16,061 bases of DNA from Tannerella sp. (lineage in GTDB: Bacteria; Bacteroidota; Bacteroidia; Bacteroidales; Tannerellaceae), in assembly GCA_031272655.1 (NCBI GenBank), contig JAISTJ010000016.1, positions 1 through 16,061 on the forward strand. Direction: 5' to 3'. Shown here piece by piece: positions 1-6,609 of this stretch. The position numbers and the translations under genes are program-made. The notes beneath the pieces are model-generated. The model had not been told where the DNA came from and searched no databases. It was given only the letters and a program-made list of their open reading frames with translations. Every line of letters begins with the position of its first letter. Position 1 is the first letter of the stretch.

Positions 1-1152
1 GCTTCGCCCGAACTGTACGAAGAGATGACGAAGTACGGACGTCGCAACATAGCCTGCCTCACGATAGCCCCTACCGGCACTACCAGCCTCATGTCGCAGA
101 CCACGTCGGGCATAGAGCCGGTCTTCCTGCCAGTTTACAAACGCCGCCGCAAGGTCAATCCCAATGACCCTAACTCACGCGTGGACTTTGTTGATGAAAC
201 AGGCGACTCGTTTGAAGAATACACCGTTTTCCACCATAAGTTTGTTACATGGATGGAAGCCAACAAATACTCTACCACCAAACGCTATTCCGATGAGGAA
301 ATCGAAGCGATGGTAGAAAAATCACCCTATTGGAAAGCCACATCCAACGATGTGGACTGGCTGCAAAAAGTAAGCATGCAGGGACGAGTTCAAAAATGGG
401 TTGACCATTCCATAAGCGTTACTATCAACCTGCCGGAAGATACTACGGAAGAACTTGTTAATGAACTGTATATCAGGGCTTGGCAGAGCGGTTGCAAAGG
501 TTGTACGGTTTATCGAGAAGGCTCGCGATCCGGTGTGCTTGTAGCGATGACTGATAAAGACAAGAAACTCAAAAGCCCTGAAGAATGTTACGAAGCGCCG
601 CAGGTAGTCGCCACACGTCCGCGTGAACTCGAAGCAGACGTTGTTAAGTTCCAGAATAACAGGGATAAATGGATAGCTTTCGTAGGTCTTCTCAACGGTC
701 GCCCTTACGAGATTTTCACCGGTATTGCCGACGACGAAGAAGGCATAATGCTCCCGAAAAATGTTCAAAAAGGCACAATTATAAAAAATTACGACGAGGA
801 CGGGAAAAAGCATTACGACTTCCAGTTCCGCAACAGGCGCGGCTTCAAGATGACACTCGAAGGGTTGGACGGCAAATTCGACCCAGAGTTCTGGAATTAT
901 GCAAAACTAATCTCTGGTGTTTTGCGTTACGGCATGCCTATCAGTCAGGTAATCAAATTGATACAGGGTCTCGAATTAGACGACGAGAATATCAACACAT
1001 GGAAGAATGGCGTCGAACGCGCCCTTAAAAAATACTTGCCGAGCGGCGCTGAGGCCAAAGGGCAAAAATGCCCGAGTTGCGGCTTTGAAACGCTTGTATA
1101 TCAGGAAGGTTGCCTCTACTGTACAAACTGTGGCGCTTCCAAATGCAGCTGA
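1..1152 (+). CDS. nrdJ: Adenosylcobalamin-dependent (class II) ribonucleotide reductase, C-terminal part
   Basis: Reduces ribonucleotides to deoxyribonucleotides in the cytoplasm with a B12-derived thiyl radical. The frame is open from the first base, so the gene is cut by the window edge and only its last 383 codons are here; the family is usually about 800-900 residues. Visible motifs are APTGTTSLMSQTTSGIEPVF near the start (a typical RNR barrel phosphate-binding loop), SGCKGCTVYREGSRSG (conserved barrel-end cysteine region), and a C-terminal CPSCG...CLYCTNCGASKC segment. The last part matches the zinc-ribbon/redox tail of the NrdJ_Z type, in which terminal cysteines re-reduce the active site. 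The radical-site cysteine lies upstream of the window. The stop overlaps the miaA start, suggesting one transcript. Class II is inferred from the C-terminal layout; the cobalamin-binding part is not visible. Confidence 0.9.
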   Translation, partial: ASPELYEEMTKYGRRNIACLTIAPTGTTSLMSQTTSGIEPVFLPVYKRRRKVNPNDPNSRVDFVDETGDSFEEYTVFHHKFVTWMEANKYSTTKRYSDEEIEAMVEKSPYWKATSNDVDWLQKVSMQGRVQKWVDHSISVTINLPEDTTEELVNELYIRAWQSGCKGCTVYREGSRSGVLVAMTDKDKKLKSPEECYEAPQVVATRPRELEADVVKFQNNRDKWIAFVGLLNGRPYEIFTGIADDEEGIMLPKNVQKGTIIKNYDEDGKKHYDFQFRNRRGFKMTLEGLDGKFDPEFWNYAKLISGVLRYGMPISQVIKLIQGLELDDENINTWKNGVERALKKYLPSGAEAKGQKCPSCGFETLVYQEGCLYCTNCGASKCS

Positions 1153-2045
1153 CATTAACGGTAATAACAGGACCGACGGGCGTAGGAAAGACAGACGTCG
1201 CTATCCGCCTCGCCCGTCACATCGGTAGCCCTGTAATATCCGCCGATTCGCGCCAGATTTACAAGGAAATGCCGATCGGGACTGCGATGCCTTCACCCGA
1301 ACAACTCGCTGCGGTGAAGCATTATTTCATCGCAACTCACTCAGTTACAGATTATTACAGCGCAAGTCTTTACGAAGAAGAAGCTATTGCGTTGATTAAC
1401 AAGCTCCATCGTTCGCAGCCGGATTTGCTTCTTTGCGGAGGCTCAATGCTTTATATAGATGCGGTTTGCAAGGGTATTGACGAGATGCCGACCGTTACTG
1501 CCGACATTCGAAATGCGCTGTGGCAACAGTTTGAAACCGAAGGACTTACGAATATCCTGTTGGAGCTAAAAAACTCTGACCCAAAACATTATGAGGAGGT
1601 GGACCGCCAAAATCACCGTCGTGTGATACATGCGGTAGAGATATGCCGTATGACAGGCAAGCCTTATTCGTCGTTTCGCACGCAGCAGCCCAAACAGCGG
1701 CCGTTTCGTATCATCAGGATAGGCTTGAACCGACCGCGGGATGAGCTGTATGCCCGTATCAACGCCCGCGTGGACGCGATGATAAATGCCGGACTTGTTG
1801 AAGAAGCCCGCAAACTTTATCCTTTACGCCATCTTAATGCACTTAACACAGTGGGTTACAAAGAGTTATTTGCTTATTTTGACGGTTCTTGCAGTCTGGA
1901 CGAGGCCATTGATAAAATCAAACGCAACACCCGCGTTTACGCCCGCAAGCAACTGACATGGTACCGTAACGACCTGTCAATCAGGTGGTTTCATCCGGAT
2001 GATGAGCTTTCTTTACAAAAGTTTATTTCAACAATTCGGCAATAA
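1143..2045 (+). CDS. miaA: tRNA dimethylallyltransferase MiaA
   Basis: Transfers a dimethylallyl group from DMAPP to N6 of A37 in tRNAs reading codons that begin with U, the first step towards ms2i6A. The 300-residue protein has a P-loop GPTGVGKT at residues 10-17, the substrate motif SADSRQIYKEMPIGTA soon after, a GGSMLYIDA motif, and the C-terminal signature NTVGYKELFAYFDG followed by KRNTRVYARKQLTWYRND. The length fits the family (about 300). I chose the ATG at 1143, giving MQLTLTVITGPTG, because the P-loop then sits at the usual distance from the N-terminus; an in-frame ATG at 1110 would add 11 residues inside nrdJ. The gene overlaps nrdJ by 10 bp, consistent with translational coupling. 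Its last 23 bp overlap the convergent thioredoxin gene. Confidence 0.95.
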   Translation: MQLTLTVITGPTGVGKTDVAIRLARHIGSPVISADSRQIYKEMPIGTAMPSPEQLAAVKHYFIATHSVTDYYSASLYEEEAIALINKLHRSQPDLLLCGGSMLYIDAVCKGIDEMPTVTADIRNALWQQFETEGLTNILLELKNSDPKHYEEVDRQNHRRVIHAVEICRMTGKPYSSFRTQQPKQRPFRIIRIGLNRPRDELYARINARVDAMINAGLVEEARKLYPLRHLNALNTVGYKELFAYFDGSCSLDEAIDKIKRNTRVYARKQLTWYRNDLSIRWFHPDDELSLQKFISTIRQ

Positions 2046-2580
2046 GTTCCACCATCGTATCAAACTCTGCCGGATTAAAGCCAATTGACGTATAGACGAC
2101 ATTTCCTTCCCTGTCTATCAGATAGTTACGCGGGATATAACTCTTGGCATACAGGTTGTAAACAGACCTTTCTGGATCAAGACCGACGGGAAAATCTATC
2201 CCTTTCTGCTTCAACTCCGCCACTTTCTTTTCTACCGTTTCGCGTTTTTCTTCCCTCGAAATCGGGAGGAAAACAAAGTCTTCCCTGTCTTTGAAGCGGG
2301 CAACCAGCTTGTCCGGAATCTCCTGAAACTCCTTCATGCAAGGCCCGCACCATGTAGCCCAAAAGTTGATAAGCACAAGCTTTCCCCTCAACTCCGAAAG
2401 AGTGATATTCCGTCCGTCAAGCATCTCAAAAGTGAAGTCAGGCGCAATGTCGCCCTTCTTGATTATAGACGCTTCTTCCATCGCATTCTGCTGGGAATCA
2501 GCGTTATTCTGAGCATTTATGCCCGGATTAAATGCAAAAATGAGGCATGTCAAAGCCACTGTTCTGAAAAAATTTTTCAT
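2023..2580 (-). CDS. Exported TlpA/ResA-like thioredoxin-fold protein
   Basis: A 185-residue thiol-disulfide oxidoreductase likely to act in the periplasm or at the outer face of the inner membrane. It begins with a signal peptide (MKNFFRTVALTCLIFAFNP, with INAQ as a plausible cleavage site). The AhpC/TSA-thioredoxin fold follows: IAPDFTFEMLDGRNITLSEL, then LINFWATWCGPCMKEF with the active-site WCGPC at residues 77-81, and a cis-proline region YIPRNYLIDREGNVVY near the C-terminus. TlpA/ResA relatives reduce cytochrome c apoproteins or other exported disulfides; the partner here is unknown. I prefer the ATG at 2580 over one at 2604, because the latter puts eight extra charged residues before the signal peptide. 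The 3' end overlaps miaA tail to tail by 23 bp, leaving no room for a terminator between them. Confidence 0.88.
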   Translation of the reverse strand: MKNFFRTVALTCLIFAFNPGINAQNNADSQQNAMEEASIIKKGDIAPDFTFEMLDGRNITLSELRGKLVLINFWATWCGPCMKEFQEIPDKLVARFKDREDFVFLPISREEKRETVEKKVAELKQKGIDFPVGLDPERSVYNLYAKSYIPRNYLIDREGNVVYTSIGFNPAEFDTMVELIAELLK

Positions 2581-2612
2581 ACATTTCTTTAATTTAATTG
2601 TCAAAAAGCGCG

Positions 2613-2640
2613 TAAAGATAAGAATTTTTTTCTAATTTTG
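2613..2640. promoter_or_regulatory. Divergent promoter region, thioredoxin gene and TPR gene
   Basis: The 85-bp gap between the divergent genes carries TAATTTTG at 2633-2640 on the + strand, a match to the Bacteroidetes -7 consensus TAnnTTTG, 25 bp before the TPR gene ATG. On the - strand, TATCTTTA (2620-2613) is a one-mismatch -7 box about 33 bp before the thioredoxin ATG. I see no convincing -33 TTTG for either. Assignment is by consensus only. Confidence 0.4.
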
Positions 2641-2665
2641 TCGGGTTATTTTTCGTAATATTTTT

Positions 2666-4105
2666 ATGTTTAAGAAAAATGTTTTTATACTTGTTTTTGT
2701 AACCGTTTGTGTTTCAGCATATTCGCAAAGCCTTGATCAGGCTAAAACGCTTTACGGCGAAGGCAAATATGCTGAAGCCAAACCTGTATTTGAGAAATTG
2801 GTGCGACAGTCGCCAAACAATTCCTCTTATAATCAGTGGTATGGCGTCTGTTGCTATGAAACGGGAGACCTTGAGGCGGCAGAGAAGTATTTGACGGTGG
2901 CGAACAAACGCAATGTGGCTGATTCTTACCGCTATTTAGCAATGCTTTGCTCGGACCAATACCGCTTTGACGAGGCTGCGGAGATGTGGGACGGGTACAT
3001 CGAACAATTGAAAAAGAAGAAAGAAGATGTTACCGAGATTGAAGTTTTACGCGACCGCGCACGGAATTTGCACCGCATGCAGGAGAAAGCCGAAGATATT
3101 CAGGTGATTGATAGCATCGTAACCGATAAAAACGCTTTCCTGAAGGCATATCACCTAAGCGAAGAAAGCGGCTCGCTTTTGACTTACAGCGAGTTTTTTA
3201 AGTCGGCAAACGATTCATACTCAACCGTTTACACCAACCAGCGTGGTGATAAAGCCTATTATGCCCGTCCTTCCGGCAATGGCGGCGTTTATTCGCTTTA
3301 CAGTCAGTCAAAAATGCTTGACGCATGGGGGGACGAAAAGGCGTTATTGCCTGATAATAAGCAAGATAACAACTATCCGTTTGTCCTGTCCGACGGCGTT
3401 ACAATGTATTTTGCATCGAAGGGAAACGAATCTATTGGCGGGTATGACATTTTTGTAACACGCTATAACACAGGGACTAACGCATTTTTGGCGCCGGAAC
3501 AACTTGGGATGCCGTTCAACTCTTCGGCAAACGATTATATGATGGTTATTGACGAGGCGAAGGGGCTGGGGTGGTTCGTTACCGACCGCAACCAACCTGA
3601 AGACAAGGTCTGTGTCTATCTTTTTATCCCCGACGCATCACGCAAAAGACTTGATACTGAGAGTATTACACCCGAAGAGATGCGTTGTCGCGCGGCGCTG
3701 ACCTCTATTCGCGACACGTGGCGTTCCGGCGCCGACTATGCCGCACTCATCAAGTCGGCGACTACCGAAACTACTACCGCAGACGTCTCAACAGAAAAAA
3801 AACGCGACTTTGAATTTGTTGTAAATGACCGTGTTACGTATTACAGCCTCGACGAGATAAAAAGTGCGGAGGCTCGCGAATTGTGGACAGAAGCTCTTAA
3901 ACTTTTCAAACAGATTGAGACACTGAATGTTAAGCTCGACGATATCCGCGCATCCTACACCAAATCAAATGCTTCCGCTCGCGAGCAACTGAAACCGACT
4001 ATCATTCAGGCAGAAAACCAGTTGATTTACCTCCTCCAAAAGTCGCAAGAACAAGAAAAGAAAGCGCGAAACGCGGAAAATCGGCAGATGGGAGTTAAGA
4101 AGTAA
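2666..4105 (+). CDS. Secreted TPR and PD40 (WD40-like) repeat protein
   Basis: A 479-residue exported protein of the Bacteroidetes TPR/PD40 type; the exact role is unknown. It has an N-terminal signal peptide (MFKKNVFILVFVTVCVSAYSQ). Tetratricopeptide-like helices span about residues 22-120 (ALTLYGEGKY-type and YETGDLEAAEKYL helical pairs). A beta-propeller-like region spans about 170-330, containing YPFVLSDGVTMYFASKG followed by GGYDIFVTRYN, the classic PD40 'SDG..LYFAS...G.GG.DI' pattern. The C-terminal 100 residues are charged and predicted helical or coiled-coil (REQLKPTIIQAENQLIYLLQ). The architecture recalls the T9SS component PorE, but there is no OmpA-like peptidoglycan-binding domain, so it is not a canonical PorE. 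It may be an envelope scaffold. It is monocistronic, with its own upstream -7 box. Confidence 0.75.
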   Translation: MFKKNVFILVFVTVCVSAYSQSLDQAKTLYGEGKYAEAKPVFEKLVRQSPNNSSYNQWYGVCCYETGDLEAAEKYLTVANKRNVADSYRYLAMLCSDQYRFDEAAEMWDGYIEQLKKKKEDVTEIEVLRDRARNLHRMQEKAEDIQVIDSIVTDKNAFLKAYHLSEESGSLLTYSEFFKSANDSYSTVYTNQRGDKAYYARPSGNGGVYSLYSQSKMLDAWGDEKALLPDNKQDNNYPFVLSDGVTMYFASKGNESIGGYDIFVTRYNTGTNAFLAPEQLGMPFNSSANDYMMVIDEAKGLGWFVTDRNQPEDKVCVYLFIPDASRKRLDTESITPEEMRCRAALTSIRDTWRSGADYAALIKSATTETTTADVSTEKKRDFEFVVNDRVTYYSLDEIKSAEARELWTEALKLFKQIETLNVKLDDIRASYTKSNASAREQLKPTIIQAENQLIYLLQKSQEQEKKARNAENRQMGVKK

Positions 4106-4132
4106 GAACCGTCATTGCATAATCAAAAAAAA

Positions 4133-4166
4133 TTTACAACATTCTGAAAAATAATTATTATCTTTG
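4133..4166 (+). promoter_or_regulatory. Bacteroidetes-type promoter of the GNAT toxin-antitoxin module
   Basis: TATCTTTG at 4159-4166 is an exact match to the -7 consensus TAnnTTTG. A TTTA at 4133-4136, 22 bp upstream, could serve as a weak -33 element. The expected transcription start is near 4171-4174, giving a leader of about 80 nt before the 56-aa ORF. This gives the module its own promoter, separate from the TPR gene upstream. Confidence 0.55.
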
Positions 4167-4252
4167 CAAAATGGGAACCGATAGCATTGCCTCGAGCAAT
4201 ACCATCGTACAGCGCCCAAATATTACAATAAATGACTAAATAACAGATAATT

Positions 4253-4423
4253 ATGGCAACAGAAATCAACAGAGCCCCCGTCTTAACAGGTAAAGCCGCA
4301 CGGGATTTTTGGAAGAGCGTACAAAACTTTTCCACAAGAGAGAGCAAATCTGAAATCGAAGCAAATCTGCTAAAATACAGAGACTTTATGTCCAAACAAA
4401 AATTCATGAGCCGAAATGTTTGA
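4253..4423 (+). CDS. Small 56-residue protein, candidate antitoxin of GNAT toxin
   Basis: An unrecognised 56-residue protein, MATEINRAPVLTGKAARDFW... ending ...FMSRNV, lying directly before the GNAT acetyltransferase and overlapping it by 8 bp (the ATG of the GNAT gene at 4416, the stop of this gene at 4421). The N-terminus carries an APVLTGKAARDFW segment and the rest is a charged, probably helical KSEIEANLLKYRDFMSKQKF. I see no clear ribbon-helix-helix or HTH domain, unlike the DUF1778 antitoxins that accompany AtaT/TacT. Position, size, overlap and a dedicated promoter support an antitoxin or accessory role by inference only. The ATG at 4253 is the first in frame after the promoter. Confidence 0.6.
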   Translation: MATEINRAPVLTGKAARDFWKSVQNFSTRESKSEIEANLLKYRDFMSKQKFMSRNV

Positions 4424-5009
4424 TTTACAGAACGATTGTGAACTTCTACCCCTCTCTGCCGGTACTACTTTTGCAGATTTTAACTGCGGCGACAATGATT
4501 TAAACGAGTTCTTCAACATTGATGCGATCAAGTATCAAGAGCAGATGTTAGGAAGCACCTATTTTTTTCGGCATAAATCGACCGGAAAAATAGTGTGCGC
4601 ATTCACACTATCACCAGACAGTATGAATACAACAAACCTGCCCGGCAGCAGGCGGAAGAAAGTTAAAGAAAACATACCACGCGAAAAGCCGTTGAGGTCT
4701 TTCCCTTCTTATTTGATTGGGCGACTTGGAGTTGATATAGCTTTCAGTGGCTTGGGCGCAGGATCTCAACTGCTTACTTTCATAAAACTGTACTGTTTTG
4801 ACAACTATCGTTACAACTGCCGTTTCCTGCTTGTTGATGCCTACAACAACCCTTCCGTGCTTAATTTCTACTTGAAGAACGAGTTCCTCACCGTCTTTTC
4901 AACCGAAGAGCAAGAGCGGGAATATAAAAAACTTCGTCCGGAAGACATTTTGCGCACAAGATACATGTATTACGACATGATGAACTGGAAAATCAAAATG
5001 TCCTCCTAA
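4416..5009 (+). CDS. GNAT-family N-acetyltransferase, AtaT/TacT-like probable toxin
   Basis: A 197-residue acetyl-CoA-dependent N-acetyltransferase. It contains FNCGDNDLNEFF near residue 23, matching the F-x-C/S-x-x-x-x-L-(N/D)-x-F-F signature of GNAT toxins such as TacT and AtaT, which acetylate aminoacyl-tRNAs. The acetyl-CoA-binding motif is recognisable as YLIGRLGVDIAFSGLGAGSQ (the family's R/Q-x-x-G-x-G/A loop), followed by LLVDAYNNPSVLNFYLKNEF, corresponding to the 'DA.N..A..FY...GF' C-terminal motif. The loop reads SGLGAGS. It overlaps the 56-aa gene by 8 bp. It is somewhat longer than most TacT-type toxins (about 160-175 residues), with an insertion around residues 68-95 (TTNLPGSRRKKVKENIPREK). 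Toxin function is inferred from family and context. Confidence 0.8.
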   Translation: MFDLQNDCELLPLSAGTTFADFNCGDNDLNEFFNIDAIKYQEQMLGSTYFFRHKSTGKIVCAFTLSPDSMNTTNLPGSRRKKVKENIPREKPLRSFPSYLIGRLGVDIAFSGLGAGSQLLTFIKLYCFDNYRYNCRFLLVDAYNNPSVLNFYLKNEFLTVFSTEEQEREYKKLRPEDILRTRYMYYDMMNWKIKMSS

Positions 5010-5013
5010 CTGA

Positions 5014-5039
5014 CACTATTCACTATTCACTATTCACTA
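5014..5039. repeat. Tandem heptamer CACTATT
   Basis: Three perfect copies of CACTATT (5014-5034) plus a partial fourth, filling almost all of the 35-bp gap between the GNAT gene and nfeD. No -7 box is visible here, so nfeD-floA may be read from upstream or from a promoter I cannot recognise. Confidence 0.85.
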
Positions 5040-5044
5040 AATAT

Positions 5045-5536
5045 ATGGCATTAAACATAATAATAATCATTTTCCTCATGGCGGTTGCCATCTTTCTCAT
5101 TATAGCAGAGATATTCCTGCTGCCGGGCATCACGATAGCAGGCGTGGCAGGGGCGCTCTTCGCTATCGGAGGCGTCGCTTTCGCCTATTCTGTGGGAGTT
5201 ACGACGGGCAATATCACGCTTGTCGCGTCAATAGCGGGCTTTGGGGCGGTGTTCCTGTGGCTGCTGCGGTCGAACTCGTTCAACAAGGTAGCGTTGAAGG
5301 CGGACATTGATTCGGCCGTAGCCTCGCCGCGCGACACGGGTCTGAAAGCGGGCGACGAGGGTATAACCCTCTCGCGTTTGGCGCCGATAGGCAAAGCCCG
5401 CTTCGGAAGCGTTACGACGGAGGCGAAGTCGGTCAACGAGTTCATCGACGAGAACACGGAGGTGGTGATTATCAGCGTAGAAGGCTATAATGTGGTAGTT
5501 GATACGAAACAAAACATTAATAACATAAACACTTGA
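5045..5536 (+). CDS. nfeD: NfeD-like membrane protein (short form)
   Basis: A 163-residue membrane protein of the NfeD family, the usual partner of flotillin-like proteins. Hydrophobic segments are visible at about residues 3-24, 26-50 and 56-74, with the family-typical [19 protein letters not shown] at the end of the first and start of the second. The C-terminal soluble part (about 95-158, [22 protein letters not shown] then [17 protein letters not shown]) is the OB-fold domain: the 'G..G.a...L.P.Gka' and 'v.V....g..l.V' patterns are characteristic. It lacks the N-terminal ClpP/SDH-type protease domain of long NfeD proteins. It is followed after 4 bp by floA, so the two are surely co-transcribed. 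Confidence 0.9.
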   Translation: MALNIIIIIFLMAVAIFLIIAEIFLLPGITIAGVAGALFAIGGVAFAYSVGVTTGNITLVASIAGFGAVFLWLLRSNSFNKVALKADIDSAVASPRDTGLKAGDEGITLSRLAPIGKARFGSVTTEAKSVNEFIDENTEVVIISVEGYNVVVDTKQNINNINT

Positions 5537-5540
5537 CACT

Positions 5541-6527
5541 ATGGACTTTTTCTTAGTTTTATTGATTGGAGCGGCTTTTGTGCTGCTTTGCATTTTCTTC
5601 TATTACGTGCCGTTCCTGATGTGGATTTCGGCAAAAGTATCGGGCGTAAGCATCTCGCTCATTCAGTTGTTCCTGATGCGTATCCGTAAGGTGCCGCCCG
5701 GAGTCATCACCCGCGCTATGATTGAGGCGCACAAAGCCGGTTTGAAGACCCTCACGCGCGACGAACTTGAGGCTCACTACCTTGCCGGCGGGCATGTGGA
5801 AAGGGTCGTACACGCCCTTGTGAGCGCCTCGAAGGCGAACATCGACCTGTCGTTTCAGATGGCGACGGCGATAGACCTTGCCGGACGCGACGTGTTTCAG
5901 GCAGTACAAATGTCTGTCAATCCGAAAGTTATAGACACGCCGCCGGTGGCAGCCGTAGCGAAAGACGGTATTCAGTTGATAGCCAAGGCTCGCGTAACGG
6001 TGCGCGCCAATATCAAGCAGTTAGTAGGCGGCGCGGGCGAGGAGACCATTCTGGCGCGCGTAGGCGAAGGCATAGTCTCGTCTATCGGCTCGTCGGAAAG
6101 CCACAAAAGCGTCCTCGAAAACCCCGATTCCATCTCCAAACTCGTGCTGCGTAAAGGTCTTGACGCCGGCACTGCTTTTGAGATACTCTCTATCGACATC
6201 GCCGACATCGACATAGGCAAGAACATCGGCGCCGTGCTGCAGATGGACCAGGCGCAGGCCGACAAGAACATCGCGCAGGCGAAAGCCGAAGAGCGCCGCG
6301 CAATGGCTGTCGCCTCCGAGCAAGAGATGAAAGCCAAAGCGCAGGAAGCCCGTGCCAAGGTGATAGAAGCCGAAGCCGAGATACCCAAGGCAATGGCAGA
6401 AGCCTTCCGCAGCGGCAATCTTGGCATCATGGACTACTATCGGATGAAGAACATCGAAGCCGACACCCAGATGCGCGACGCCATCTCCAAGCCCGCCGCC
6501 GTCCAGAGCAAACCTATCAGCAAGTAG
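5541..6527 (+). CDS. floA: Flotillin-like protein FloA
   Basis: A 328-residue flotillin-like scaffold (formerly UPF0365) that organises functional membrane microdomains in the inner membrane. An N-terminal hydrophobic hairpin (about residues 4-30) anchors it. [59 protein letters not shown] and [20 protein letters not shown] are conserved FloA blocks forming the PHB/SPFH domain. From about residue 235 an Ala/Glu-rich coiled coil follows ([20 protein letters not shown]), as in other FloA proteins. The tail [10 protein letters not shown] is variable. Length equals the family norm (about 330). It is 4 bp downstream of nfeD, the same pairing as yqeZ-yqfA in Bacillus. A large hairpin follows 25 bp after its stop. 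Confidence 0.95.
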   Translation: MDFFLVLLIGAAFVLLCIFFYYVPFLMWISAKVSGVSISLIQLFLMRIRKVPPGVITRAMIEAHKAGLKTLTRDELEAHYLAGGHVERVVHALVSASKANIDLSFQMATAIDLAGRDVFQAVQMSVNPKVIDTPPVAAVAKDGIQLIAKARVTVRANIKQLVGGAGEETILARVGEGIVSSIGSSESHKSVLENPDSISKLVLRKGLDAGTAFEILSIDIADIDIGKNIGAVLQMDQAQADKNIAQAKAEERRAMAVASEQEMKAKAQEARAKVIEAEAEIPKAMAEAFRSGNLGIMDYYRMKNIEADTQMRDAISKPAAVQSKPISK

Positions 6528-6552
6528 ATATTAGGCGTAGCGGGGCAACAAG

Positions 6553-6585
6553 AACCTTAACAAGGTTTTGAACCTTGTTAAGGTT
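6553..6585. repeat. Perfect 15-bp inverted repeat (hairpin) between floA and phosphorylase
   Basis: Arm AACCTTAACAAGGTT (6553-6567), loop TTG, arm AACCTTGTTAAGGTT (6571-6585), exact reverse complements. Each arm is itself a near-palindrome (AACCTT-N3-AAGGTT), so AACCTT/AAGGTT occurs four times in 33 bp. It is not followed by a T run, so it is not a standard intrinsic terminator. It could be a transcript-end stabiliser, a protein-binding site, or a REP-like element. A second palindrome, AATAATATTATT (6598-6609), lies right before the next ATG. Confidence 0.9.
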
Positions 6586-6609
6586 GGTATCGGCAATAAT
6601 AATATTATT

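Noticed and set aside
322..813. 163-codon ORF on the - strand inside nrdJ
   Set aside because: Fully antisense to a conserved ribonucleotide reductase region; no motif or promoter.
4123..4407. 94-codon ORF on the - strand covering the toxin-antitoxin leader and the 56-aa gene
   Set aside because: No recognisable domain; it lies opposite a strong + strand promoter and the 56-aa gene that overlaps the GNAT gene, which is the better coding explanation.
5972..6430. Ala/Ser-rich 152-codon ORF on the - strand in floA
   Set aside because: Its composition is a by-product of the Ala/Glu-rich coiled coil of floA on the other strand.
6568..6609. TTG start extending the phosphorylase by 14 residues
   Set aside because: The start would lie in the loop of a 15-bp hairpin; the ATG at 6610 gives the family's usual N-terminus.
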